NCBI RefSeq assembly: GCF_002443255.2
Contig: NW_019211459.1
Location: 26,307,388-26,371,387 of the forward strand
Source of the DNA: Varroa destructor
Taxonomy: Eukaryota; Arthropoda; Arachnida; Mesostigmata; Varroidae
DNA length: 64,000 nucleotides
Direction: 5' to 3'
The notes beneath the pieces were generated by a model, which made no database searches, was not told the origin of the DNA, and saw only the letters and a program-made list of their open reading frames with translations. The translations under genes were made by a program, and so were the position numbers. Positions 1 through 12,100 of this stretch are shown in pieces. The stretch's first letter is position 1, and each line of letters begins with the position of its first letter.

Positions 1-2902
1 TTAAATGATTGTCTGGGTTTTGTGTTCCTCGTACATTAAGTTTACAGTACCAAAGCGTGCAGCTGTTTCCTTTTAATGATTACTGTTTTGCCTACTTCTT
101 TAATATGACTTAGGATTTCTTATCAGTCTTTTTTTTTAGCCATGACTTGGTGTTGAACTGCGTTTGAGCACAAAAAATGCGCACAAAAATTGCTTCCTGC
201 GTACACATAATGAGGTATTGTAATGGTACTCTCGGACATATGCATATTGCTCCAGCAAATGGCGTCATCATATAAAGAAGCGCGCTGAGGTAGGTGACAG
301 CGCTCAGGACGTATCTATTTGTAGGGTCAGCGTAAGAATCGTAAAAACCTCTTGCGCTCTGGCCCAGAAGCTAGCTTCATGATGCTGCCCGTAGCAGAGC
401 ATGTGTATTAATAAGCTATTCAACAGGAAACGATTGGGAAACCAACCCGTCATGAATTTTTTTCTTGAAGTTGCTAAAACCGAGCGCGTATTTACCTTAA
501 TCTATTAATTTACATGGTTACAGATTTGTTTTTGGGTAACCTAAATTATGTGATTTCACAAGAAAAATGTAAGCAACTTATCAGGCGTTGTTCGGTCTCA
601 GGAGGCCCGTTTTATAAAGTATAAGTGTATGAATCTGCTAAATAACCTATCTGGAAAGGAAAACCAGAAAATAGCGACGAAGTAAGTAAACTGGAGAAAG
701 TTGGCGGAAGCAACAAAGTATAAATGATTTCCGCTGTATTGTAGACGACAATAGGTGCTGCCAACGTCACAACTGTTTCTGGCGGTATGTGACACCGTCC
801 CTTTAGAGCGTGTTAGCAAGGCTAAGGTTGTCAAAAGCGGAATTTGTGGTTTCCTATAAACGACAGAAAAATCAATATGGCGTAATTGCTCAGCAGTAAT
901 AAAATAGCGTTGTATTTAAGAATTCATTCGGAGTTTCTTATCAGAAACAGGACTGGTTGATCTTGTAATGCGAAAAACGTCTAGCTCAAAAATAATCAAA
1001 CAAGTCCTATACTGAAACGTGTTGTGAAGTAGATCTTCCACCCCCACTAATTTTTCTACCTTCAGATAAGGTGTACCTATTAAACCCGTAAATGCTTCAA
1101 CCTTAGTGCATATTTTTATTATACTTAAAGATGCAGCTTTATCTTTGCATAGAGAACGTTGAAAAAAATTTTCACCCGGGGCAACTACATTTTTGGTCAA
1201 ATATAAACCTTGTGGACAGTGTATGGAACAAGCGCGTATTAAGGATATGTCACATCAAGAAATTATACGGAGCTGCTCACAGCGGGGGACTCTTACGTTC
1301 GCCAAAACGATGGCACCGTGTATTAGATAGCGCCCTTACTATTTAATGTGCCAGAAAATAAAAAGGGTATTTTTGCACAAAACCGTTCACCATCGGCTTT
1401 GGAATATCAGAGCCGAAGGTGAGAAAAGCGCCGTTTGATATATGTAGCTTATTTCAGAGCTCATGTTCGTTCTATATTGCTCTCCCGTGATATAACTAAA
1501 TATCATTCAGACTAACACTTTCCTTAGTTTCATCTCCCTACCCAAATATCCGAAAAACTCACAACTTTTCGATATAATTTAGCCATTGGAGCTTTGAAAC
1601 TTAAGACACTGAATATTTCGAAGGAGCTTATTGCATCACCCGAGAAGCAGCTGTAGATAACAACGACTATTCCGTTCAACATGCTACATTTGAAATAAAA
1701 CAAAAAAAACATGACATTATTTCGTTGGCGTTTGATTATATCTGGATAATAATCTATTATTTTCCACACTAATATTTTACAGAATTATTCTTACAGGTTA
1801 TCCGGCCGTTTTTGGGTATTCAAAATGGGCATACGCACTTTCTGACGTTTCCTGACACCTGACAACTTAAAGCTTGACGGACATTTTGAAATAGTATTGT
1901 ATATTAGACTGTGAAGCATTTACTTTACTATGATTATGGCTTTGCCCTCGATTAAGTACTGAACGGATGTTATTGACAGCCGGCTAGAGAAATCCACTTT
2001 AACCTCAACGGTCCTTTCTTCGTTGCAAACATAGAATATTGCCCTAGCTCTCGGTTACATAAAAGCTGGTTATAAAAGACTACATAGTGACTCCAGAAAG
2101 CAACATATTCCAGAGTCCAGAAAGTCACTCTCCAATTCCGAAGTCGCCATGACGATGCGAGAGCCCAAAGAAAAAAAAGTTTTGAATAGTGAACCGCGCG
2201 CTTCGTAAACGCAGAGTACGCGTGAGGTTTTCGGATTAGGTCAGACGGACACTCCACAGTATGGAAAGTAATCATCGTAATTTATTATTACGAAGCCATT
2301 GCTTTTTCATTGTTCACAGAGTTCTAAAAACCGAACGCAATATTAATATATGAACAGACGTAAAATACCCCAAGATGCACCCAAGGGGTCATCTGCACTT
2401 CGGCCTTGCAGAAGCTTAGCTTCCCTATGACTTAAGTGTATTATATAATTTTAGGTGGGGGTTCGAATAACGGCACTAACGCAGGCCCAGCCTTAACTTG
2501 ATAGGTGCCCGACGTAGGACTGACATTATTGGCGTACAAGTTTTCGTTTAGCCGTGGCTTTGGCTTCGTGTCGAGACTTTGGAATTAAGATTTTCTGTTA
2601 GGAGTAAAATAATCATCGAGTGGAATCAAGCAATATTTTAATAGTGAAATTAAATGTAAATCCAGTTCATTAGATTTCTATCTTGTTTAAACCAATTAAC
2701 CTCATATGATATGTCACCCCCTATATATAAAGTAAATACAGTTACTCTATATACATCAGAGACAAAACATAAGCGTAATTGTTTTCGATAATCCGACCAA
2801 AACAACGATAGCTTTGATGGTGACGATTACTACTACTACTACTACTATTGCTATCATTTACTTCATTACAGTTATGATTATGCCTGTGTTGCTGTTTTTT
2901 AG
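1..2902. other. Intergenic or upstream intron, no gene recognised
   Basis: The first 2.9 kb holds only short open frames with no residue pattern that I recognise. Because the exon at 2903 begins at a splice acceptor, part of this stretch is probably intron of the TMEM47/PERP-like gene. I looked on the plus strand for its expected first exon (an initiator Met, a first membrane helix and an extracellular loop with Trp and Cys) and did not find it. A TAC triplet microsatellite sits at 2827-2847. Confidence 0.5.
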
Positions 2903-4745
2903 GTGGGTCCGGGCTGTTACGGTGCCCGTAACGTAGCCTACGTACAGGCGGCGGCCGCGCTGTGCGTGATCACATTGCTTTGCGACGTGGCAGCGACCCT
3001 TATGACAGGATGTGGACTTTGTTCGCGAAATCCCGTCCGCAAGTACATGCTCTACCGGCTCGCCTTTTACGTTATGGTGTGCGCATGTAAGTTCTCCACA
3101 GCCGATGTTCACCTGGGCACAGCCAACAAGTTATGTACGCATGAACTTTCCTGACATTTTCGTTTGCTATCATTAGTTTACGAAGAACGTATAGGAATAC
3201 GTATTCGTATCTGGCTGCTGCACAGTTGGACTTACCTGTGCTTGGAGTTGCCACGGTGGTGAAGCAGGAGAAAGTACAAGTTATAACACACGTGTTGAGA
3301 GCAGCAGTGTTGATAAGGGTACTATTTTTTGACATCATACTTTCAGTTAGTTAACTATAAAAAAAAAAAAAAAAAAAATAGCCGCGTACGAATTGTTACA
3401 AAATGGCTCAACTTCGGCTTCCTTTTGTTGACGTCATTGTAAGCTTTACTTGCTATTTACCTGTTGTACTTTTATTTGTTTCATTGTTTCAGTGCTATGC
3501 ATCCTCATCGCGTTAGTCGTTTACCCCGCCTGCTTCGCGGCCGAAATAGAGGACTCTAACCGACAGGTACGTTCGTAATTGCCCTTGATATATTTGTACA
3601 CCGAGATATGACATATAAACGGTATGTATAATGACGACCAAGTAATAGTTAGATTGATTGATTGATTGATTGTATCGCCGCCTTCCAACGTTCGTACTCG
3701 AGCTTATAGTCGCATTTGCTTAAAACTACAAAGTTAGAATAGCAGCTCTTGTATGGATATGACAACAACAAAGGTGGTATGTAAACAACAGACACTTACG
3801 TAGCTGAAACGGCGTAGTTATAAATTTAACATTACCATTGTTTAACTGTTACAACAGCTAAACAATCGTTACTGAACAATGCCCAGCTATTCATTCCCGA
3901 TGTATCACTTTCAAATGTACGATAAACGGCACCGGTTTGTCGAACACGCACAACATTATCTTACAGTTGCCGTTTACGTTGAGCACTAAGCGTCTCGGTA
4001 GTTTTCTACAAGCTTCAACGCAACGCACGACTTATCAGATATATGTAGCAAAATTAGCTTTCTAATTGCAGACGAATTGTTAATTCTCACAAACTTTGCC
4101 ATTCAACGAAACACTCAAATAGAGTTTAGTGTCGGTAAATCGTACAGACGAAACGGCCGATATACAAGTGCCTGAAGTAAAGCAGTACCTTCACGGTACT
4201 TCTCCTTCAAGAACTTCGGCATTTTGAACGCGTAGTGGCGAGGAGCTGAAGCCTCTACTGCATTGACGACCTCTTCCATGCAGAGCTTTCGTGAACGCTT
4301 AAAACACGGAACAGTACAGGAACCGTTGTAATTATTAGGTATTAGGACAACTGTGTTTGTACGAAAGCTCGATAGGCTCGATCGTCCGACAATAAGGCAG
4401 TGCATTCACGTAGACATCATCTCGTCCGCACCGACGAATCGGTTATACCGTACACTTGGGAACAAGTCGATACATCAGGAATGAGTAATATTATAGACTG
4501 AACGTGTTATTGAACTTTCTCGTACTGAAATTGAACTTATATTTACATTAGTATCTATTGTCCCATAAAACGGCATATTTCAGGTCTGGGAGTTCGGCTG
4601 GGCGTACGGAGTAGGCTGGGGGGCAGCAATATTTCTATTTGGCGGAATCCTTCTGCTGTTGTGTGATAAAGAGACAGAAGAAATTTACTATCGGGAGAGG
4701 ACGACCAACTCGTCGGTGGCGACCGTTCACGACAACAAAGCCTAA
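2903..4745 (+). CDS. TMEM47/PERP-like tetraspan membrane protein, last three exons (5' partial)
   Basis: Three exons join in frame: 2903-3086, 3493-3566 and 4584-4745, with donors gtaagt and gtacgt, acceptors ending in ttttttag and tttcag, and a TAA stop. They give about 139 residues covering the last three membrane helices of a four-helix protein. The final helix carries the motif WAYGVGWGAAIF, which matches the WxYGxxWGAxI pattern of vertebrate TMEM47 and PERP (PMP22/claudin superfamily; VAB-9 is the nematode relative). It ends in a short cytoplasmic tail (CDKETEEIYYRERT and on). Family members act at cell-cell junctions and link to cortical actin; that role is inferred. The N-terminal helix and the first extracellular loop are missing and should lie upstream, perhaps outside the window. 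An AATAAA lies about 620 bases past the stop. TMEM47 versus PERP cannot be settled from this part alone. Confidence 0.75.
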
Positions 4746-4979
4746 AATATTAGACATAACAGTGATAGCAGCGGCCGCGCCCGTCAATGAAACAACGAAT
4801 CGAACACTGGGCTCGTGGCAGCCGTACCCAGCCCGGCATCGCTGGTCCTTTTAAGCGGCACAAACAGTAAAATAGCGACAGCAAAATCATACACTGATGA
4901 AGCCCAGAAACTACTGCCAACGGTTCCAGGTCGAGTGTTCTCCAATGACTATATGCTTCTATACTATAGAGAGCTCGAA

Positions 4980-7514
4980 GACTGAGGTTTACGTTTTCCT
5001 TATTGGCGACTAATATATATATATATATATACATATATTTAATTATACAGTTCGTATCACAAAGACCATTGACGTAGGTGTGTACATAGCGAGCACATTG
5101 TTCCCCATGTGTTTGGTCGAAGAGCACGTGTTTAGGGCTTAAATATTTAGGGTGCATTCTTTGCCTATCTGTTTCCTATTGCCATCCCTACAATCCGTCT
5201 GATTCTATACGTTGCAGGGGGGGGGGGGGGGGGAGCAGCTATGGGGCTAAAGATGCCATCGTAGTCATAAGTGAATGATGCGTTGTGAATTGTGATACCA
5301 CGAAAAGAAGTGGGGCGGGGAGAAATCATCTACGCCTGGGACGGATTTAGGGGGTCTATCAACGGCATAAAAATAAACGGTTTCAATCGATAGCTTGACT
5401 AGGGAACGCTAGGGTAAATGGTATGGTGCAGATTAGCCCTTAGTGATCAATCTACAGGTTTCAAAAGACGCAGCTAAATTAGACAGGAGTTTTTACGCAT
5501 AGCTGTTGACTGAACTGGTGATCAATTACGGGTCGGACCAAGCTATACTCTTTCGCGACCTCCTCCACAAGCGTACTTCGCCGGCGTCATCTATATAACT
5601 GTATACGGTTTAACGACGTGTGCTAGCCCCAACTGGGAACGCTTGCTGATTGCCATCGAAGCATTATGGAGCGATCGGATGCTGGCTGTGTGTACCTATT
5701 ATGTGTATGTAGGACAAGCTAAAACAAGGTGGCCAAATGCCTTTTACTATAGACAGACTTGAGTAACGGATAGGTGCAGTGATACAGAGAGATACATTGT
5801 CATCTAACGAGCACTCATTGCCATTGTCATTCGTAACGCCACGGCCATTGGTGCCACTTCGATGGCCGAGTATGCCGCCAACAACTTCTACATGGTGTCT
5901 TGCAGCACAACAATACATATATACACACACACACACACACATACACACAACATGAAAATATGATTGAAGTAAATAAATCTTGGCCAACACACAAGTGAGG
6001 ACACCTAAAGCGATAACAAATCATCATGCCAGTGATGATTACCACTATTATTATTGATGTCATTATTATCATTTTGAGATAACTGACCGCGGTTGTAGAA
6101 CACGTCGTAGTAATTAGTGCTAGTAATGAGTAGTTATCTCAGTAAAAATGATAAAAGGAATGATGATTTCCGTGATAAATGGTTGTTCCTGGTGACTAAG
6201 TGATGATTGCCGCGATAGAAATAAGCTAACCGCGAAATGGTTTTGTACCAGATGGCAATGGCGCCACGACAGAGGTAGAACGTTGATTTCTTAGTCAGAT
6301 GATTATGTCTTCTACGCTTCCGAGCGCACCGCCTGTTGACGAAATTAGCTTAGAGGGGAGGGCGAAGAGTTCTTCGGCTGGCCCCTAAAATATGATGTAG
6401 AAAATAGCTCATATACTCATATTGCTAAAATCGTAACGATAATAACAAGCGTTTATGTGTGATTTTGGGTCATGTTGGCTGTGTGAGCTAACAACAACAA
6501 GCCGTGCGATCGATAGTGTGGTGATTTAGTGAGAATATTATTATAATACCTCAAGGGTCTTCAGATCTAGAGGGTATTGCATGCATGAACTAAAGCTAAC
6601 GAACTGCTATCTACATGGGAGCAAATGAGGAGGAGGAGGAGGAGGAGGCGGAGGAGGAGGAGGAGGCGGAGGAGGAGGAGGAGGAGGATGGCACTTGTCA
6701 ACAGTAAAAATAAACTGACATCAAAATCGCAAGCAAAGAACCAGGTATCAATTCCACTACTCAGTGCGTCACTTAATGGTAGGTAATCAACTACGCTGTT
6801 AATGCCATTGCCCTTACGTTCATGTACGGTATTCTACGATTTCCGCTCAACGTACCCATACCGTTTTGCACCATAAATATATATATATATATATATATTA
6901 CCTATATTAAAATTAGTCAGAAAGCACATCAGATGTCCTGACAGACAGAGAGGTCTACATCAATATCGATCCTAGATTATGAGTGAAGTCATATATATAT
7001 ATATATATATATATAAACACACTGCTGAGTTAATAGTGTACTGCCAGCAAGGTCGTCAGACCTGTGACTGAAGGCGCCGACATCGAGCAGTTGATGCTTG
7101 TCGAGTATCAGGTCCGAGGCGCAGCGGGATAATTTCTTGTATCGCTATATAGCTGTAGATAACAGGGTTGACTTGTTTCTTAACTCCTGATTTCCGGCGT
7201 ATAGGGTATATTTACTCTATGCGATAGGTAGACTACCTTGCATATCAGCCGGAAACCACTTGTCTACCTAACAACGATTATTATAGGATTCCATTGAGAT
7301 TTTTTACCCAAGGATGTCGAAACTCATGTTACTAGAGAGTAAGCAGTAGCCATGAGAGTATGAGAATTTTAGAAAACGTTATGATGAAACGATGCCAGCT
7401 ACAATGAACCGTAACTGCCGATGCTTCTGGCAAAATCGTTAGATGATGTTTGTTGTTCTTGTTTAAATCGAACTATGTTATCTCTCCGCGAACACCTGAC
7501 AAGGGTTCCATACA

Positions 7515-7550
<36 letters not shown>

Positions 7551-7826
7551 TATATATAAAGCCTGCACAACACCGAACAGATTGAAGCCTACGCGTAGAA
7601 ACCTTTGAACGGCTGTAACCCTTGAACGTGCACCTAATGCCAATCAGTGACCTATATAATGATTCGCTTAACGTAGTTTAGGCAAGTACTAAATAACGAT
7701 GTGCAATTGGCTTGTGTGGTTTATCGCATGCCCGACCGACGTAGAAGTCGCCAGAGATCATTAAACATTTCATTGACACGACCATTAGCTTAAATAGAAT
7801 AGAACAACGCCACTGGGTCGTCTACA

Positions 7827-7877
<51 letters not shown>

Positions 7878-8755
7878 CGCCGAAGGTTTAAATGGAAAAG
7901 CTACCGATATCAACGGTACCAGTTGTCATACACGAGGCATCTTCACTTACGTCTTGTGTTTCACGTAGTGACGTCTAACGGAGACTTTAGCTATCAGTGA
8001 TATTGCGGACAACTTAATCTCGGTACGGACTTTACAGCAAGACAGAATCAGCCACTTTTTTCCTCACACATTTAATTTAGAATGTATTTTTTGAAAATAA
8101 AAAGTTCCGCAAAAAGTTTCCCGATTTTTTTCAAGCTGAGATCGGTTAAGCAAGCCAGTGAGTCAGACGTAGAGAGTGAGGTTCGCTGTTGTATTTTGAA
8201 TGTTTGTAGCATGACTGTACGGATGCGGCATGTGCACGGACATACAACCGCCAACCGGGGATTACAATTCACTAGGACTCATTCAGACTAAGTTTCGTTA
8301 AGGCCTGGTAGTGCTTCAGAAGAATTATACGATTATATAAACTTAACGAAAAGAACCAGAGGCCGCTGGCTGAAGCCGCAATACGCCAAATGCGCTACAA
8401 AAATCTGAGACATATTTTTTTAATCGCCAAACAATGACCCACTCTGCTAAATACTAACCCAGAATAGTAACGTCGAGTTCCTTCGGTTGTGCTTGCTCGT
8501 TCATACGTTAAGCAATCGCAGCGAAACACAGCCCACGAGTAATAACTGGTAGAAAAAAAAACAGGGGAGTGAAGGGACGCTTTAAATACGATCCGGCATG
8601 CAATTATGCCTAAAACTGGATACAGATGTGAGGGTAAAATCTATTGAGTATCTATCTATGAGTGTACATTTACTATTATTACGTTACGATTAGTCGATTG
8701 TAACACCAGAATGATAAATAAATAAAACACATACAAGTACAACAAAGGACCGACA

Positions 8756-8792
<37 letters not shown>

Positions 8793-9160
8793 CCGAATGA
8801 TAAATGCTAAAGAGTATATAAGAATTACAGTAAGCGGCAGAATCTCTTTAGGTATTGTCATGGGTATTTGTTTAACGCGACAAATTACTGTTGCTGCTGC
8901 CATTTCTAAATATGAAACATAAAAAAATAGACGAAATGAAACATGAAATGATTGTTTACTATTTGTGCCGATTCTCTGAAGCAAGCGGAGCGAAAGCTGA
9001 ATACTACGAGAAGGAACGGCGGAGAGACGGAAACCAGATACAAACAAAATCGCCAAACGTCTGTTACATAGAAAAAATGCAAAGCAACAAAAGCACGCGG
9101 CGAAGCACGGTGCCAGAGCAAAAATAATGAATACTACTACTACTACTACTACTACTTAGA
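4980..9160. repeat. Microsatellite-rich intergenic tract
   Basis: Simple repeats are dense here: AT runs near 5011-5038, 6877-6898, 6991-7013 and 8757-8789; a run of 17 G at 5217-5233; CA repeats near 5929-5948; an imperfect GGA/GGC tract at 6627-6688; a CATA tract running into AT at 7509-7557; a compound GT-AT-GT tract at 7830-7878; and TAC repeats near 9131-9156. No gene is recognised between 4746 and about 9900. Some short frames stay open across the repeats, but open frames on both strands overlap and none matches a family. Confidence 0.85.
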
Positions 9161-12100
9161 TTTATTCTGATCATTTAGGCGATAACGATGGAACACATGA
9201 CGATTGTATATCATTATGGTAATATAATTCATTTGTATACGCATCAGTGTAAAATGGGGGGTAGTGTTTTCATTTTAGGTAGTATAGTAGAAGCCATGAT
9301 GTACACCATAGCATGACGGCAGGCATTTACTCATAATCGAAGCTAGCTGTACAGTTGCATGATCACAGACCTTTAAGCATGTGCATGATATCCTGCATGT
9401 AGGTCTCCAGCAGGATGTTTCGGCAGTAATCTGCTGAACGCTCTGATGTTTCACTTACATTTTGCTTGTACTTTAACTTCAAGACACTTTAAGAGCACTT
9501 CGAGGGATATCAGCAGACACTGAGTTGGCAGTGTGAACGAAGCAATACTGTGGAAAAACTATACAATCTTTTCGTACAGGTATCATGACAAAGGGCTCGT
9601 GCCCTTAATTATTAACAGGTCGCTAACGAATCAGTGAAGATTGTTACGTATAAGAGTAATAGAAGATAATAGTGCGTCGGAAAGTAGCAACTCACTTTGG
9701 TTTTGGTTTTTAGCATAATAACCATTTCTCGCATTTGAGTTCCTCAGTTCTTTAAATCAGAGCTATATTTTATTTAGGGAGTCTCACAGCAAAGATCTGG
9801 ACGTACGTCCATGTGTCCCTATCTGTATATCAGTAAAATAATTAGTAACAAATCATTTTTCTTTTGTGTTTATGTTACTACGTTGCTTAAGATAACGAGC
9901 TTAACGAATGCTTCAGGTCCCTCAGCCAGTCACTCAGCTTAAGTCTATCACTCTGCCTCCTTTAACCCGACCTACTTTTCGTGTTTGTAGTGGGCTTTAC
10001 ACACGCAATTGTTTCAGTTTTGGTGTCCGATGCTGGCACTGCTTTAGACGGCTGGCTCCTAGCACGAAGCTAAGTGGATCTACATCCAATTTCGAACCTA
10101 GACGACAACATGCCCATAAATTTTGTCCTGCGCTATCGTTGCACCATCATGGTGTATGACGCCCGGTTTTAAACCTTTTCCTTTCAAAAGTTGGAAATTT
10201 GCCTTCGAAGTGCCCGGCGTAGATTTGCGCATATAGTCCTTTGTGGGCAACTACCATCAAGCTCAAGCCACTTTCAAAAACAAGTTAGCTTACGCGCTTT
10301 AACGGGTAAACCCGTTACCGTTTCGGGCAATCTATGTACTTAGCTGAAAAATACAGCGCCGGCTCTTGCCTTTCCACATAGTAAGTGCACCCCCAAATCA
10401 TTTTAATAACCGAAATAAACTTTCAAATATGTTAAAGCAGATGAGAAATCTATTATCTATAATTTTCGGCACAGTGTCGCGTTCAATCAAAGAAAATTCT
10501 GTTTACTCTTCCGGATAGGCAAGATTTGCAGTGACAATGTCGAAATCAGTCAGTCCCCAAAATTAAGACAGGCTATTAAAATAATAAAATTTATACGCGT
10601 TTTAGCCAAAATTGAGGGGACAACAACACATGTACCATATTTTATACGTCCCCTTATAACGCCCATTGGTTCGAGTGGCCCATGTTTAGCTGAAGTAACC
10701 TGTATCTAGCAGAAAGGCTAAGTCACTTAACGAACGAAGATAACTCAAAGTCTTGTTATTACTATCATCTTCGTAACTGTTGATTCTCAGCTGTAAGGCA
10801 GTGTTTATTACTAAATGTTTTTATATTATCACTATCTTAGTATTGGCGTTACCATTTCCCTATTTAGTGTGATGTTGTACTGATCAGTAATTACAGCCGC
10901 CATCGCAATGATGCGTCGTATGTCCTTCTACGATTTCTTCGCGGATATTTAGTACACGGACTAAGACAAACACGCCTATGACGTACTATAATAGCTACAA
11001 ACAACGGTCCTAATGAGTTCATCTAAAAGAAAACTTCACAAAAGTCACCATGAGAATGGCTGGCAAACAAAGAGGTGCGTCTGTTAATACTTCCCGTTTG
11101 CTATAGGTCAACATCATACCTAGCGCTATATGTGTGTTTGTGTGCCATCGATACTTTGCCCTTCTGTATCTTTAGCGTATTCGTTAGTCAGCTTCACGAA
11201 GCGTCAGGCTGTCACCGGCACCTTTTGATCGTAATATAATTTTACTATAGTAATTAAAGATGTGTTGAATTTTGTTTGAACATGTCCATGGTATCGATAA
11301 TCAAATTTACTCTACCTTTCTACAGCTCTCCGCTGAATGGCCTTCAGCTGCAATTAGACGTTAGTAGCCTAAATAAACATCACCAGTCATCATGCACTCC
11401 AGTCGGACTGCTTGCAAGCCCGCAACTTCAGGACGCTAGCTGGCCTAATAACATTATATCTCGATAGGGCATAAAATAGATTATTTCAATGAAACAAACC
11501 TAATATCTGCCTAGACATAAACAAGAGACTTGTTTCGCCAACTTTATTTTTGTTCTGGCGAATGAAACAACAAACAGAATTAAAAAACAAGTAATTCAAG
11601 CTGATAATATAATGTTTAACGCAGTTTATTTTGCACAGTATATTAGGTAGCATGACAACAGGTTTGTTGTCGACATTATGCTTACACAGTTACAACATAA
11701 TTATATATTCATTCTTGTTATATACAATCCGTAGGCGTTTTTGCTTTGTTACTGTTTAGTATTTTATCGGGCTGTTTCTTAGGATAATGAATCCTATTTT
11801 ACCCTAGTTGTTACCATATAAATATGTAGATGCTATATAAGGTTGAAAATCGTAAACATACAGTAATTGTCATTCATATGGGAAGACGTTCAATGAACCA
11901 TATAAAAATTCTATATGCTTCATTAATGTCTCTGACACAGTGAACTAGCCACTTTGTAGGCTGTATATAGTTCGTTTTCATATGGGACCTTGCTGGCAAC
12001 TTGTTTTCCGTTCTTACGAGCGTAAATAGACAGCGCGCTCACAAACATAGCCCTGCTGGAAGGACGTAGCCTGCACCTAGTTTGAGAAGAAGCGACAGAT

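Noticed and set aside
5664..6072. Overlapping minus ORFs around the CA repeat
   Set aside because: Both frames are held open by the microsatellite and three other frames are also open.
10301..10316. Palindrome AACGGGT-AA-ACCCGTT
   Set aside because: Only 7-bp arms in an unannotated region; too short to claim function.
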